Below, piece by piece: positions 1 to 8,356 of a DNA stretch of 64,000 nt. Source of the DNA: Clostridia bacterium (GTDB lineage Bacteria; Bacillota; Clostridia; UMGS1810). The notes below the pieces were generated by a model. It ran no database searches. It saw only the letters and a program-made list of their open reading frames with translations, and was not told where the DNA came from. The number at the start of each line of letters is the position of its first letter. Positions within the stretch are counted from its first letter, which is position 1. The position numbers were made by a program, and so were the translations under genes. Where the stretch lies: NCBI GenBank assembly GCA_017416845.1, contig JAFQBA010000112.1, positions 1 through 64,000 on the forward strand, read 5' to 3'.

Positions 1-870
1 AGAGAAGCTGCTCTTGATAAGATTTTACCAATGCAGCAGGGCGACTTTGAGCAGTTGTATGAGGCTCTTGAGGGTAATCCTGTAACAATCCGTTTCCTTG
101 ATCCTCCTCTTCATGAGTTCGTTCCCACAGAAGAGGCTGACATTGCTGCTCTTGCTAAAACTCAGGGCAAGACTGTTGAAGATATCAAAGCTATCAACAA
201 TTCACTTCACGAATTCAACCCCATGATGGGTCACCGTGGATGCCGTCTCGCAGTAACATATCCCGAAATCGCTAAGATGCAGACAAAGGCTGTTATCCGT
301 GCGGCAATCAATGTTAAGAAAGCTCACCCCGATTGGAACCTCGTTCCCGAAATCATGATTCCTCTCGTTGGCGAAATCAAAGAGCTCAAATATGTTAAAA
401 ACGATGTTGTTGCAACAGCTGACGCTGAAATCGCTGCTGCAGGTGTAGAACTCAAGTACGAAGTTGGTACTATGATCGAAATCCCCAGAGCTGCTCTCAC
501 AGCTGACGACATCGCTAAAGAAGCTGAATTCTTCTGCTTCGGTACAAACGACCTTACACAGATGACCTACGGTTTCTCCAGAGATGACGCTGGTAAATTC
601 CTCACAGCTTACTATGATGCAAAAATCTTCGAAAATGATCCCTTTGCAAAACTTGACCAGACAGGTGTTGGTAAACTCATGGAAATGGCTGTTGAACTCG
701 GTAAAAAGGTTCGTCCCGACATGCACTGCGGTATCTGCGGTGAACACGGCGGTGACCCTGTATCCGTTGAATTCTGCCACAAAATCGGTCTTGATTACGT
801 ATCCTGCTCACCTTTCCGTGTGCCGATTGCACGCTTAGCAGCTGCACAGGCTAAGATTGCAGAAATGTAA
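1..870 (+). CDS. ppdK: Pyruvate, phosphate dikinase, C-terminal part (cut by window start)
   Basis: This is the last 289 residues of PPDK, which interconverts pyruvate, ATP and phosphate with PEP, AMP and pyrophosphate in the cytoplasm. The frame is open from base 1, so the start lies upstream; the full enzyme is usually about 870-890 residues. The visible part is the TIM-barrel PEP/pyruvate domain. It holds the GTMIEIPRAA metal-binding stretch, FGTNDLTQ, and near the end the catalytic cysteine in GICGEHGGDP. The frame is intact to a TAA stop and is followed by a terminator. In anaerobic Firmicutes the enzyme commonly runs in the glycolytic direction. Identification is firm. Confidence 0.97.
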   Translation, partial: REAALDKILPMQQGDFEQLYEALEGNPVTIRFLDPPLHEFVPTEEADIAALAKTQGKTVEDIKAINNSLHEFNPMMGHRGCRLAVTYPEIAKMQTKAVIRAAINVKKAHPDWNLVPEIMIPLVGEIKELKYVKNDVVATADAEIAAAGVELKYEVGTMIEIPRAALTADDIAKEAEFFCFGTNDLTQMTYGFSRDDAGKFLTAYYDAKIFENDPFAKLDQTGVGKLMEMAVELGKKVRPDMHCGICGEHGGDPVSVEFCHKIGLDYVSCSPFRVPIARLAAAQAKIAEM

Positions 871-909
871 TTTGTTAATAGGTAATACTATAAATCAAAT
901 AAAAAAATT

Positions 910-943
910 GACCTTGCAAAAGAAATTTTGCAGGGTCTTTTTT
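910..943 (+). terminator. Rho-independent terminator of ppdK
   Basis: A 12-bp stem (910-921 with 926-937, one G-U pair) encloses a GAAA loop and runs into six Ts. It lies 40 bases after the ppdK stop. Confidence 0.9.
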
Positions 944-1003
944 ATGCAGTGGAGTGTACTATTTGATTTATAACAAACATTGATATTTTATGAAAAGTGA
1001 ATT

Positions 1004-1035
1004 CAAAAGACATTATTTTTTTGTTGATGTCCTCT
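1004..1035 (+). promoter_or_regulatory. Upstream box shared with the gene at 8357
   Basis: The stretch CAAAAGACATTAT, a T-run, GTT and TGTC-CT recurs at 8255-8286. Both copies begin 102-103 bases before the start codon of a secreted LamG-type gene. A TATAAT at 1071-1076 could be the -10 element here, but no good -35 is visible. The box would lie upstream of the polymerase, where an activator such as an AraC protein could bind; that role is inference. Confidence 0.45.
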
Positions 1036-1106
1036 GAAATCATAGAATAATTTTAATTTGTATGGTAAAATATAATTAATTATTCACATATAAAGGAGTG
1101 GATTTT

Positions 1107-4100
1107 ATGAAAAAGATACTAAGCTTATTTTTGATGCTGACGTTGATTGCAACTTGCTTTGCATCAGTGTCAATGTTAAGCGTTTCGGCACATCAGAATC
1201 TGAGCGAAAAAATCACCTTTGACGAGATTAACACAGCAAATGCCACCGGCTACAAATACGGAACAGGCAATTTTGCCCGTGAAGAGGGTGTTTCAGCAAA
1301 ATCAATTGAGCAATACACCTCAAACGGCAAATTCACAAACTTCCACTATAATGACTATGCATATGCGGATGTTGTGAAAGCTCCCGACAATAAATACGGA
1401 ATGAGTCTCGGTATTCATCATTCCTTCAATCCGTCCACAGCCTCCGGCGCAAACCCTTATGTTCAGGTTAACTATACATCAAATGTGAAATACACCGGCA
1501 CAATTCACACAACCTTTTCAATTTATGTGACCGAAGCTAATCAGTATATTCAAAGAGCTTTCCTTTTAAGATCAAGCGAAAACTCGAGCTACAGAAAATA
1601 CCCCGTTATGTTTGATTATGGCACAGGCAGAAGCATTCAGTTCTTCGGCACCAACACCGGCTATCAGTATTCACCGGAAAAGTGGTACGACTTTGACATA
1701 ACCTACAATATTGATTCAATGGAATATCACATTATCTGCCTTGAAGACGGCGAGCTTCTCATCGACAAAATGGGAATTGACGGTGGTCAGAAATATTCCT
1801 ACTGTGATTTGTTTATTTTCTATCACGGTCCCACCAAAGAAGCCTACGGCGATCAGCAGGGATATTGGGACAACTTCTTTATTGAATCGGTCAACAGATT
1901 TGAAATTCCAAAAACCGGTTCATCAAAAGAAATCTGGCAGTTTGAAGATTTTGTAAAGCAGGAATTCACAGGCGGTCTCGGAATGCCTGCAAGCCCCAGA
2001 GGTACTTGGGGACTTGGTTATCAGGGTTCAACAGCACTTGAAATTGTAAAGTCTGTAACCGACGTTAAAACCGACAACATGGAAATCGAACCGAACCTTG
2101 GCAAGAGCATTGCCTTTGGTATTCCCGAAACCTACAATGCAGAAACTGCTGTTGACGGAAAGAATGACTATTCCTATCCTCAGCTCAGATACACATTGAA
2201 TTCAAAGCTTCCCGATAAGTTCCAGTTTGCATTTTCATTAAAACCCTACACCTGCGGAACGGTTCACCTTTATGCAAAGGGTTCAAATGCTTTTAATCCC
2301 GTTAAGGTTGACGGCGGCAATCTTTATGTTATGAACACAAGGATTGCAAGCTATCCTCTCGACAAGGACGACTGGTATGACTTTGACATTAAAGTTGACG
2401 GTGCAACGGGCTTTTATGATATAACAGTAACAAACCGCACATCACCCTCTCAGGGTTCTTATCACGAAACCGGCTTTAATGACGGCATAATAACTTACTG
2501 GGATGCATCAAGTAATATTGTATATTTCCAGCATTCAACCGGCGCAATTCAAAAATATGTATATCTTGATAATATCTACTTTGGCGAGCTTCCCGAAAGT
2601 GAAGTTCCAAATGTGACAATGGCTGACATAAGTGCAGAAGCAACAACAGATGCCGCCGGCACAGCAACATGTCAAATGCCTTTTGCAACTGCATTTGCAG
2701 GTCATCAGTTTGGTGCAAGACTCACCTTTGAGGGCACTGCCCCCACAGTTATGCTTGGTGATACTGCTATTGATGTGTCAGGGTTTATTCCCGGCACATA
2801 TCCTCTTGTTATCAAAATGATGAACAACAATCCGCCGGAATTTACAGTTAAGTTTGACGGTCTTGATATTCCGATTTCAATGGACACAGTTCCTGCTGCA
2901 ATCACTCTCACAGCTCCTGCAGGTGAGGGCAACAAGGCAAGCCTTACAAACATTACATACAAGTCTTTCAATCTCCTTGAAGCCACAAGCCAAAAGGTAT
3001 TAACCGACTTTAAAGCTTCCGAAGATGTATCAATAGAATTTTCAAATACAATTTCCGAAATTCAATCCGTAACGGTTTATGAACCCTACGGCGAACTCAA
3101 GGAAGATTACGTTGTTGAATCAACATCTGAAATTTCCGGAGACGGAAAATCAATAAGCATCAGCTTTGACAAAGAAAAAGAAAAACACTATCACATCGCA
3201 TACACAGTTAAAGATGCCTACGGTGCAACTCTCACCGATTTTGTGGAAGTGGACACCGAGCTTATGTTATATCACTGTGACGGCATAAAGATTTACAACA
3301 ACGAAGGAAATGAAGCATCATTTCTCCCAAGAGGTATGCTTGACATCAGAGCCGAAGTTTCCACCGGAGACGGAGTTAAACGTAACGGCTATATGTGGGC
3401 GGCATTGTATGACGAAAACGGTAAAATGAAAGATATGGAAATTACCCCTGTGGAATTTGATGTGTCACCTTTTGAATACATTATGTTCCTCGATGTTCCC
3501 GATGACGGTAAGGCATACAGGGTAAAAGCAGGTGTTATGGCTGAAAATATGGCTCCTGTTGCTTACAAGGAACTGGCAAGTCAGGTAATTATTTTCAGAC
3601 TCGACGACATAAAGACAAGCACCTACAGTAAATACGCAGAGCTTGTTTCGTGGGCAGTAGAGGAGGAAGTTCCCCTTTCTCTCGGTATGGTTTGTAACTC
3701 AATTGATGAAGGCAACGATGACTACATTCAGTCGGTGAAAAACATGGTTGAAACTGGATTCGTTGAAATCTGGTGTCATGGCTATGACCATGAGTACCAC
3801 GAAGGCACAGGCATAACTTCCGAGTTCACAAATCAGACTGCCGAGTATCAGGCAGAAATACTTAAAAAATGCTATGACCACGTGTATGAAAAAACCGACG
3901 GTGTTGTTGAAATACATTCCCTTGCAACACCATCCGGCGGATATGACGAAAACACCTATAAAGCACTTGAAATGCTCCCCGAATACACAACCTTTATGGG
4001 AAATTCGACTATTCCCTATGATGGAAACGGATTTATGAATCTTACAAATTGTCTTTGGATGGAAAGCGGAACAGGTGTTTTAAAATCACTTGCAGACCTC

Positions 4101-4268
4101 AAGCCCTACTACACCGACCGCACAACAGGCGATTATATGATATTTGCAGGTCACGGTGGTTACTGGGATGAAACAAGTGTTCAGACCTTTAAGGATTTTG
4201 TTGAATTCCTTAAAACAACAGACGTTGCATTTATGACTCCCACACAGTATTATAACTTTGTAAATTAA
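1107..4268 (+). CDS. Secreted LamG-like protein with C-terminal polysaccharide-deacetylase-like domain (paralogue 1)
   Basis: The protein is 1053 residues from the ATG at 1107, 8 bases after AAAGGAG. A GTG at 1098 overlaps that ribosome binding site and is rejected. Residues 1-31 are a signal peptide. Two concanavalin/LamG-like beta-sandwiches follow (about 33-260 and 275-505), then a smaller beta module, an Ig-like domain, and a module with the pattern YRVKAGV...APV. The C-terminus from about residue 828 resembles a NodB-type deacetylase: RLDD near 831-834 and HGYDH at 891-895 supply the Asp-His-His metal set, and ATPSGGY is a likely third motif. It probably removes acyl groups from an extracellular glycan; the substrate is unknown. 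It is followed by a paralogue (4355), 86 bases downstream. Confidence 0.8.
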   Translation: MKKILSLFLMLTLIATCFASVSMLSVSAHQNLSEKITFDEINTANATGYKYGTGNFAREEGVSAKSIEQYTSNGKFTNFHYNDYAYADVVKAPDNKYGMSLGIHHSFNPSTASGANPYVQVNYTSNVKYTGTIHTTFSIYVTEANQYIQRAFLLRSSENSSYRKYPVMFDYGTGRSIQFFGTNTGYQYSPEKWYDFDITYNIDSMEYHIICLEDGELLIDKMGIDGGQKYSYCDLFIFYHGPTKEAYGDQQGYWDNFFIESVNRFEIPKTGSSKEIWQFEDFVKQEFTGGLGMPASPRGTWGLGYQGSTALEIVKSVTDVKTDNMEIEPNLGKSIAFGIPETYNAETAVDGKNDYSYPQLRYTLNSKLPDKFQFAFSLKPYTCGTVHLYAKGSNAFNPVKVDGGNLYVMNTRIASYPLDKDDWYDFDIKVDGATGFYDITVTNRTSPSQGSYHETGFNDGIITYWDASSNIVYFQHSTGAIQKYVYLDNIYFGELPESEVPNVTMADISAEATTDAAGTATCQMPFATAFAGHQFGARLTFEGTAPTVMLGDTAIDVSGFIPGTYPLVIKMMNNNPPEFTVKFDGLDIPISMDTVPAAITLTAPAGEGNKASLTNITYKSFNLLEATSQKVLTDFKASEDVSIEFSNTISEIQSVTVYEPYGELKEDYVVESTSEISGDGKSISISFDKEKEKHYHIAYTVKDAYGATLTDFVEVDTELMLYHCDGIKIYNNEGNEASFLPRGMLDIRAEVSTGDGVKRNGYMWAALYDENGKMKDMEITPVEFDVSPFEYIMFLDVPDDGKAYRVKAGVMAENMAPVAYKELASQVIIFRLDDIKTSTYSKYAELVSWAVEEEVPLSLGMVCNSIDEGNDDYIQSVKNMVETGFVEIWCHGYDHEYHEGTGITSEFTNQTAEYQAEILKKCYDHVYEKTDGVVEIHSLATPSGGYDENTYKALEMLPEYTTFMGNSTIPYDGNGFMNLTNCLWMESGTGVLKSLADLKPYYTDRTTGDYMIFAGHGGYWDETSVQTFKDFVEFLKTTDVAFMTPTQYYNFVN

Positions 4269-4284
4269 CAATCCCACAGTACAT

Positions 4285-4327
4285 TACCACTTAAGTGGTA
4301 TATATAAAAGGAATCAAAATTTGATTC
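4285..4327. promoter_or_regulatory. Two palindromes between tandem paralogues
   Basis: TACCACTTAAGTGGTA (4285-4300) is a perfect 16-bp palindrome. Ten bases on, GAATCAAA-A-TTTGATTC (4311-4327) is a second perfect inverted repeat, just before the AGGAGG of the next gene. They could be protein binding sites or RNA hairpins that set the ratio of the two products. No function is established. Confidence 0.4.
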
Positions 4328-4354
4328 TGCATTCAATATAAGGAGGAAAGTTTT

Positions 4355-7300
4355 ATGAAAGCAAAAAAATTTTTGAGTATGTTTCTCACATTCTCAATTA
4401 TCATCTCGTGTTTTGCATCATTGTCGGTAATTAATGTATCGGCACATCAGAACTATCGTGATGAAATAACCTTTGACGAAATCGACGATTTCAATGTGAC
4501 AGGTTACAAATACGGAACAGGCAACTTTACAAGAGAAGAAGGCACTGCCGCCAATGGTCTTGAAAAGTATTCAACCTATGGCAAGCTCACAAACTTCAGC
4601 TACAACGACACCTCACATGTTGATGTTGCAAGTGCACCTGACACAAGATACGGCAAGAGCCTTGGTGTTTATCACACAGCCACAGCCATTTCCACCAACC
4701 CCTATGTTCAGGTGTCCTACACCCCCGGCGGAAACACCGCAACAAAGGTATACGGCACAGTTCACCTCACATCATCACTCTATGTGACCGAGGCTGCACA
4801 GTATATTCAAAGAGCTCTGCTCCTCAGATCAAGCGAAAACTCCGGCTATAGAAAATACCCCATCTTGTTTGATTACGGTACAGGCAGAAGCATCAAAATC
4901 TTTGGTGAAGCATCAGGCAAACAATATTCACCAAACAAATGGTACGATTTTGATGTTATCTACAACATCGACACCATGGAATACCACGTTAGAATCTGGG
5001 AAGACAACACCCTTATCATCGACAAAATGGGCGTTGACGGCGGAACACAATACAGCTACTGCGATCTTGTAGTTCTCTATCACGGACCAACCAAAGAAGC
5101 ATATGGCACTCAGTACGGTTACTGGGATAACTTTGTTTTTGAAAGCACCAATGAATTTAGCATTCCTACAACAGGCACTTCCGCTTCAAAAGAAGTTTAT
5201 GATTTTGAAAACTTTGAAAAGCAGGTTAACGGTGTGACAAATGTTGGTATTCCTGCTTCGTCAAGAGGAACATGGTCTCTCGGTTATCAGGGTTCAACTG
5301 ACCTTGAAATCTTAAAGACTGTTACCGATGAAAAAACAGATGATATGGAAGTTGCCCCCAATCTTGGCAAGAGTGTAGCATTCGGTAGCTTTACAAAATA
5401 TGAAGAAGCAACCGCTCTTGATGGCAAAAATGACTATTTATATCCTCAGTTCAGATATAATTTCAACAGCGGAACCTGGGCTAAAAAGTTCCAGGTGGCA
5501 TTTTCTGCAAGATTTATTCAAAACGGAACACTGAACCTTTATATGAAAGGTTCAAACCAGTGTAATCTTTTCAGAGCAGACGGACACAATTTATACCTTT
5601 TTGGTGTGAGAGATAAGACATTTACCTTTAACGCTACCGACTGGTTTGATATAAACATTCTCATAGACGCATCAACAGGATACTACAGTGTGGACATCAA
5701 AAACCGCACTTCTCCCTCAAAGCCATCATTCCACACCGAAGCGTTTGACTCCACAATAACAACTGCATGGGCAAGAACAGACAAGATAATATACCTCCAG
5801 GAAGGCACCGGTGCAAATGCAAAATATGTTTACCTTGACAATATCTACTGGGGCGAAGCATCAGACAGCGACTTCCCGGAAACTGCTTCAATTCCCGATG
5901 CAACAGCTGTTGCCACTGCCGAAGCAGAAGCGGCAGCTACAACATATTTCCCCTTTGTTGACACAGGTGCAGGCAAATTTGTAACCGCAAATCTCACCTT
6001 TGCAGGCACAGCTCCAACCTTCAACCTTGGCGGCGAAGCAATTGACATTTCGGCTCTCCAGCCCGGCACATACCCCGTAACTCTTAAGCTTCTCAATGCC
6101 GAAACCGACACCGTTACACTGACAATTGACGGAACCAATTACCCTGTGGCACTCACAGCACTTCCTTCAAGCCTCGTGCTCACTGCTCCCGCAGGTGAAG
6201 GCAACACGGCATCCTTTACCGATGTAGATTACAAAACAATGGATGAATTCAAAATTACAAACAATTTGTCCGCAGAGCTTTTTGATCCCGATGATGATGT
6301 TGTTATCAACTTCTCAACAAAGCTTGTTAACCCTTCAGCCGACAGCATCAAGGTATACAAACCTACCGGCACAATCAGTGAAAGCAATGAAATTACCGAA
6401 AAAACCGTGACATTTGCTCCCGACGGCAAGAGCGTTTCAATTGCTTTTGACAAAGCATATGACACTCACTATCACATTACCCTCGACGGTCTCACCGACG
6501 AATTCGGAAGCACACTTTCAGACATTGCAGAATTTGACACTCAGCTTCCCGACCTTGTGATGTCAGACATAAGATTCTTCAGAGGCACAGGCGAAAATGA
6601 AGAAGCACTTTCACTTCTCACTCCCGGTGAGGTTAAGGCTTCAATGAACATTACTGCAAACAACGGCACCGATTTTGAGCTTTTCTTTGCTCTTGCTCTC
6701 TATCAGGATGATACACTTATTGTTGCAGACACAACAAATATTGATGCTTCAAGCGAAAAATCAGAACCGGTTCTCTCGGTAACCGTTCCCAATGACGGAA
6801 AGGAATATAAAGTAAAAGCCTTTGCATGGAGAGCTGACAATGCAAAGCCCATGTTTAAATCAAGAGTTCTCCGTGGCGCAACCGAAGAACCCATTGCCAT
6901 TATAAAGCTTGACGATTTTGGTAAAACAAGTGATCTTGCAATCTGGAACGAGGTTGCAAACTGGGCGAAGGATCAGGATGTTAAAATGAGCTATGGTCTT
7001 ATGGGTTATGCAATCAATCAGGAAGACTACGGTAAGTCACACGCGGCAGCTGTTGCAAAGCTTGCAAACAATCCCATGATTGAGGTTTGGTCTCACGGCT
7101 ATAACTGGCAGACAGGTTATTTTACATCAGAAGATGAAGAAGTTCAGGCAAACGAATTTGCCGAAAGTAACCGTGTTGCCGGTGAAGCAGGCTTTGAAAT
7201 GAATGCATTTAATCCTCCTTCAAACGGAATGAATGATACAACTGTTAAGGTTCTTAACGAACAGTTCCCCAACTACACAACCGTAATGCTTATGAGAGAT

Positions 7301-7591
7301 TCCGAACCGACATTTTCGTATGCTGACAACAAACTTACATTTCTCTGGAGAAACATTAAAACCGAATCAGTTTCAACAAGTAACACTGACGAAGTTGAAA
7401 ATTTAAAGACAAGATGGAATAGTCAGAAGGAAGCCGGTGCAGATTATGTTGTTCTTCAGCTTCATCCCGGCGGCTGGTCCGGTAACAGGGCATCTCAGGA
7501 AAGATTCTATGAGTTTATTCTCTGGCTCAAAGATCAGGGCGTTGTATTCATGCATCCCTCGGAATACACCGAATATGTAAATGGTAAATAA
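4355..7591 (+). CDS. Secreted LamG-like protein with deacetylase-like domain, altered metal motif (paralogue 2)
   Basis: This 1078-residue protein is the tandem paralogue of the 1107 gene; the two align from signal peptide to C-terminus, and the first 260 residues are the most alike. ATG 4355 follows AGGAGG at 4341. The order is signal peptide (1-31), two LamG-like domains, a beta module, an Ig-like domain, the YKVKAFAW module, and a deacetylase-like end. KLDD near 851-854 keeps the catalytic Asp pair. The His-x-x-x-His motif reads HGYNW near 913-917, so the second metal-binding His is Trp. LHPGGW may match the late motif. It may be an inactive, substrate-binding or altered version of paralogue 1. 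Confidence 0.78.
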   Translation: MKAKKFLSMFLTFSIIISCFASLSVINVSAHQNYRDEITFDEIDDFNVTGYKYGTGNFTREEGTAANGLEKYSTYGKLTNFSYNDTSHVDVASAPDTRYGKSLGVYHTATAISTNPYVQVSYTPGGNTATKVYGTVHLTSSLYVTEAAQYIQRALLLRSSENSGYRKYPILFDYGTGRSIKIFGEASGKQYSPNKWYDFDVIYNIDTMEYHVRIWEDNTLIIDKMGVDGGTQYSYCDLVVLYHGPTKEAYGTQYGYWDNFVFESTNEFSIPTTGTSASKEVYDFENFEKQVNGVTNVGIPASSRGTWSLGYQGSTDLEILKTVTDEKTDDMEVAPNLGKSVAFGSFTKYEEATALDGKNDYLYPQFRYNFNSGTWAKKFQVAFSARFIQNGTLNLYMKGSNQCNLFRADGHNLYLFGVRDKTFTFNATDWFDINILIDASTGYYSVDIKNRTSPSKPSFHTEAFDSTITTAWARTDKIIYLQEGTGANAKYVYLDNIYWGEASDSDFPETASIPDATAVATAEAEAAATTYFPFVDTGAGKFVTANLTFAGTAPTFNLGGEAIDISALQPGTYPVTLKLLNAETDTVTLTIDGTNYPVALTALPSSLVLTAPAGEGNTASFTDVDYKTMDEFKITNNLSAELFDPDDDVVINFSTKLVNPSADSIKVYKPTGTISESNEITEKTVTFAPDGKSVSIAFDKAYDTHYHITLDGLTDEFGSTLSDIAEFDTQLPDLVMSDIRFFRGTGENEEALSLLTPGEVKASMNITANNGTDFELFFALALYQDDTLIVADTTNIDASSEKSEPVLSVTVPNDGKEYKVKAFAWRADNAKPMFKSRVLRGATEEPIAIIKLDDFGKTSDLAIWNEVANWAKDQDVKMSYGLMGYAINQEDYGKSHAAAVAKLANNPMIEVWSHGYNWQTGYFTSEDEEVQANEFAESNRVAGEAGFEMNAFNPPSNGMNDTTVKVLNEQFPNYTTVMLMRDSEPTFSYADNKLTFLWRNIKTESVSTSNTDEVENLKTRWNSQKEAGADYVVLQLHPGGWSGNRASQERFYEFILWLKDQGVVFMHPSEYTEYVNGK

Positions 7592-7621
7592 AAAGACATC
7601 AAAAGTGTGATTATGTCTTTT
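7591..7621 (+). terminator. Weak hairpin after paralogue 2
   Basis: AAAAGACAT (7591-7599) pairs with ATGTCTTTT (7613-7621). The stem ends in four Ts, with no longer T-run. It is probably the end of the transcript begun before 1107. Confidence 0.55.
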
Positions 7622-7628
7622 CACAACC

Positions 7629-7657
7629 TTGTCGAATTCGGCGGTGAATGATATAAT
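7629..7657 (+). promoter_or_regulatory. Promoter-like sequence upstream of the repeat terminator
   Basis: TTGTCG (7629-7634), a 17-base spacer and TATAAT (7652-7657) form a sigma-A-type promoter in a gene-free stretch. Transcription from about 7664 would run only some 75 bases to the terminator-like repeat at 7687-7738. Confidence 0.5.
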
Positions 7658-7663
7658 TACGTT

Positions 7664-7738
7664 GTAAAAACTTAATAGCTTACACGGCGCTGTCTCTCAG
7701 CTAATTCATAAAACTTTTCCTGAGGCAGCGCTTTTTTT
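7664..7738 (+). ncRNA. Candidate small RNA between promoter and terminator
   Basis: The predicted transcript is about 75 nt. It contains no convincing reading frame and ends in the hairpin and T-run of the repeat unit. Evidence is limited to the promoter and terminator; the second copy of the repeat lacks a good promoter. Confidence 0.3.
7687..7738 (+). repeat. Terminator-like dispersed repeat, copy 1
   Basis: GCGCTG-TCTCTCAG pairs with CTGAGGCAGCGC and runs into seven Ts. The loop with TAATTCATAAAACTTTTC is nearly identical in copy 2 (9584-9636). Conserved loops are not needed for termination, so this looks like a copied unit. The two copies are in the same orientation and flank the 8357 gene. 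Confidence 0.75.
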
Positions 7739-7836
7739 ATGTAGTGAAAAAATGAGAAATGACAAATGTGAAATGAAGGTTCAAACTCGCTGCAGGCGAG
7801 TTTGTTTATAATATCAAAATGCATTTTCAAATTGTG

Positions 7837-8236
7837 GTTTGTCCACATAGAGATTAGGAATAAGGGAATAGGGATTAGGGTTTCAAATTGGGGTTTATCG
7901 CTGAGTTTAACACAAGGGCGTGAGCCTTCCCCCTGGTGGGGAAGGTGGCAAGCTTGCTTGACGGATGAGGGGATAGTGACACTCCAAGAAAAGAGCACTT
8001 GTGCGAATTTGATTGGTTAGTGGAGCGTTAGAAAGCAGTATTTTCAGTGGTTTGAACTATTTTCAAATTTGTATTTGAAATTACTTTCTTTTGGTTCCCC
8101 TCATCAGTCACCATACGGTGACAGCTTCCCCACCAGGGGGAAGCCTCACACATCAACCCAATCTCATCTCCCCGACAAACTCCAATTTGAACTCCTAATC
8201 CCTATTCCCTAATCCCTAATCACTATGTGGACAAAC
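7837..8236. mobile_element. MITE-like inverted-repeat element, 400 bp
   Basis: The ends GTTTGTCCACATAG (7837-7850) and CTATGTGGACAAAC (8223-8236) are perfect inverted repeats. The arms continue inward for about 60 bases through a GGGAATAGGGATTAGG stretch and its complement. A second nested pair holds CCTTCCCCCTGGTGGGGAAG (from 7926) and its complement near 8125-8144, with ATGAGGGG and CCCCTCAT at the inner edges. No transposase is present and the frames inside are non-coding. From memory, repeats with this CCCCCTGGTGGGG core occur in gut Clostridia genomes. A non-autonomous element is the best reading. Confidence 0.75.
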
Positions 8237-8254
8237 TCAAATTTATATGCGAAG

Positions 8255-8286
8255 ACAAAAGACATTATGTTTTTGTTTCTGTCTCC
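8255..8286 (+). promoter_or_regulatory. Upstream box shared with the gene at 1107
   Basis: This is the second copy of the CAAAAGACATTAT box. It begins 102 bases before ATG 8357 and 63 bases before the TATAAT, matching the layout at 1004-1035. Confidence 0.45.
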
Positions 8287-8294
8287 TTACACCA

Positions 8295-8323
8295 TTGTTT
8301 GAATAAACACTCTATACTATAAT
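8295..8323 (+). promoter_or_regulatory. Promoter of the 8357 gene
   Basis: TTGTTT (8295-8300), a 17-base spacer and TATAAT (8318-8323) lie 34 bases before the start codon. Confidence 0.7.
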
Positions 8324-8356
8324 AAAGATAGAATTTTGACATTGGAGGTTTAATTT

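Noticed and set aside
7672-8020. Overlapping open frames within the intergenic repeats
   Set aside because: They lie across the terminator-like repeat and the MITE-like element, with no ribosome binding site and no recognisable protein.
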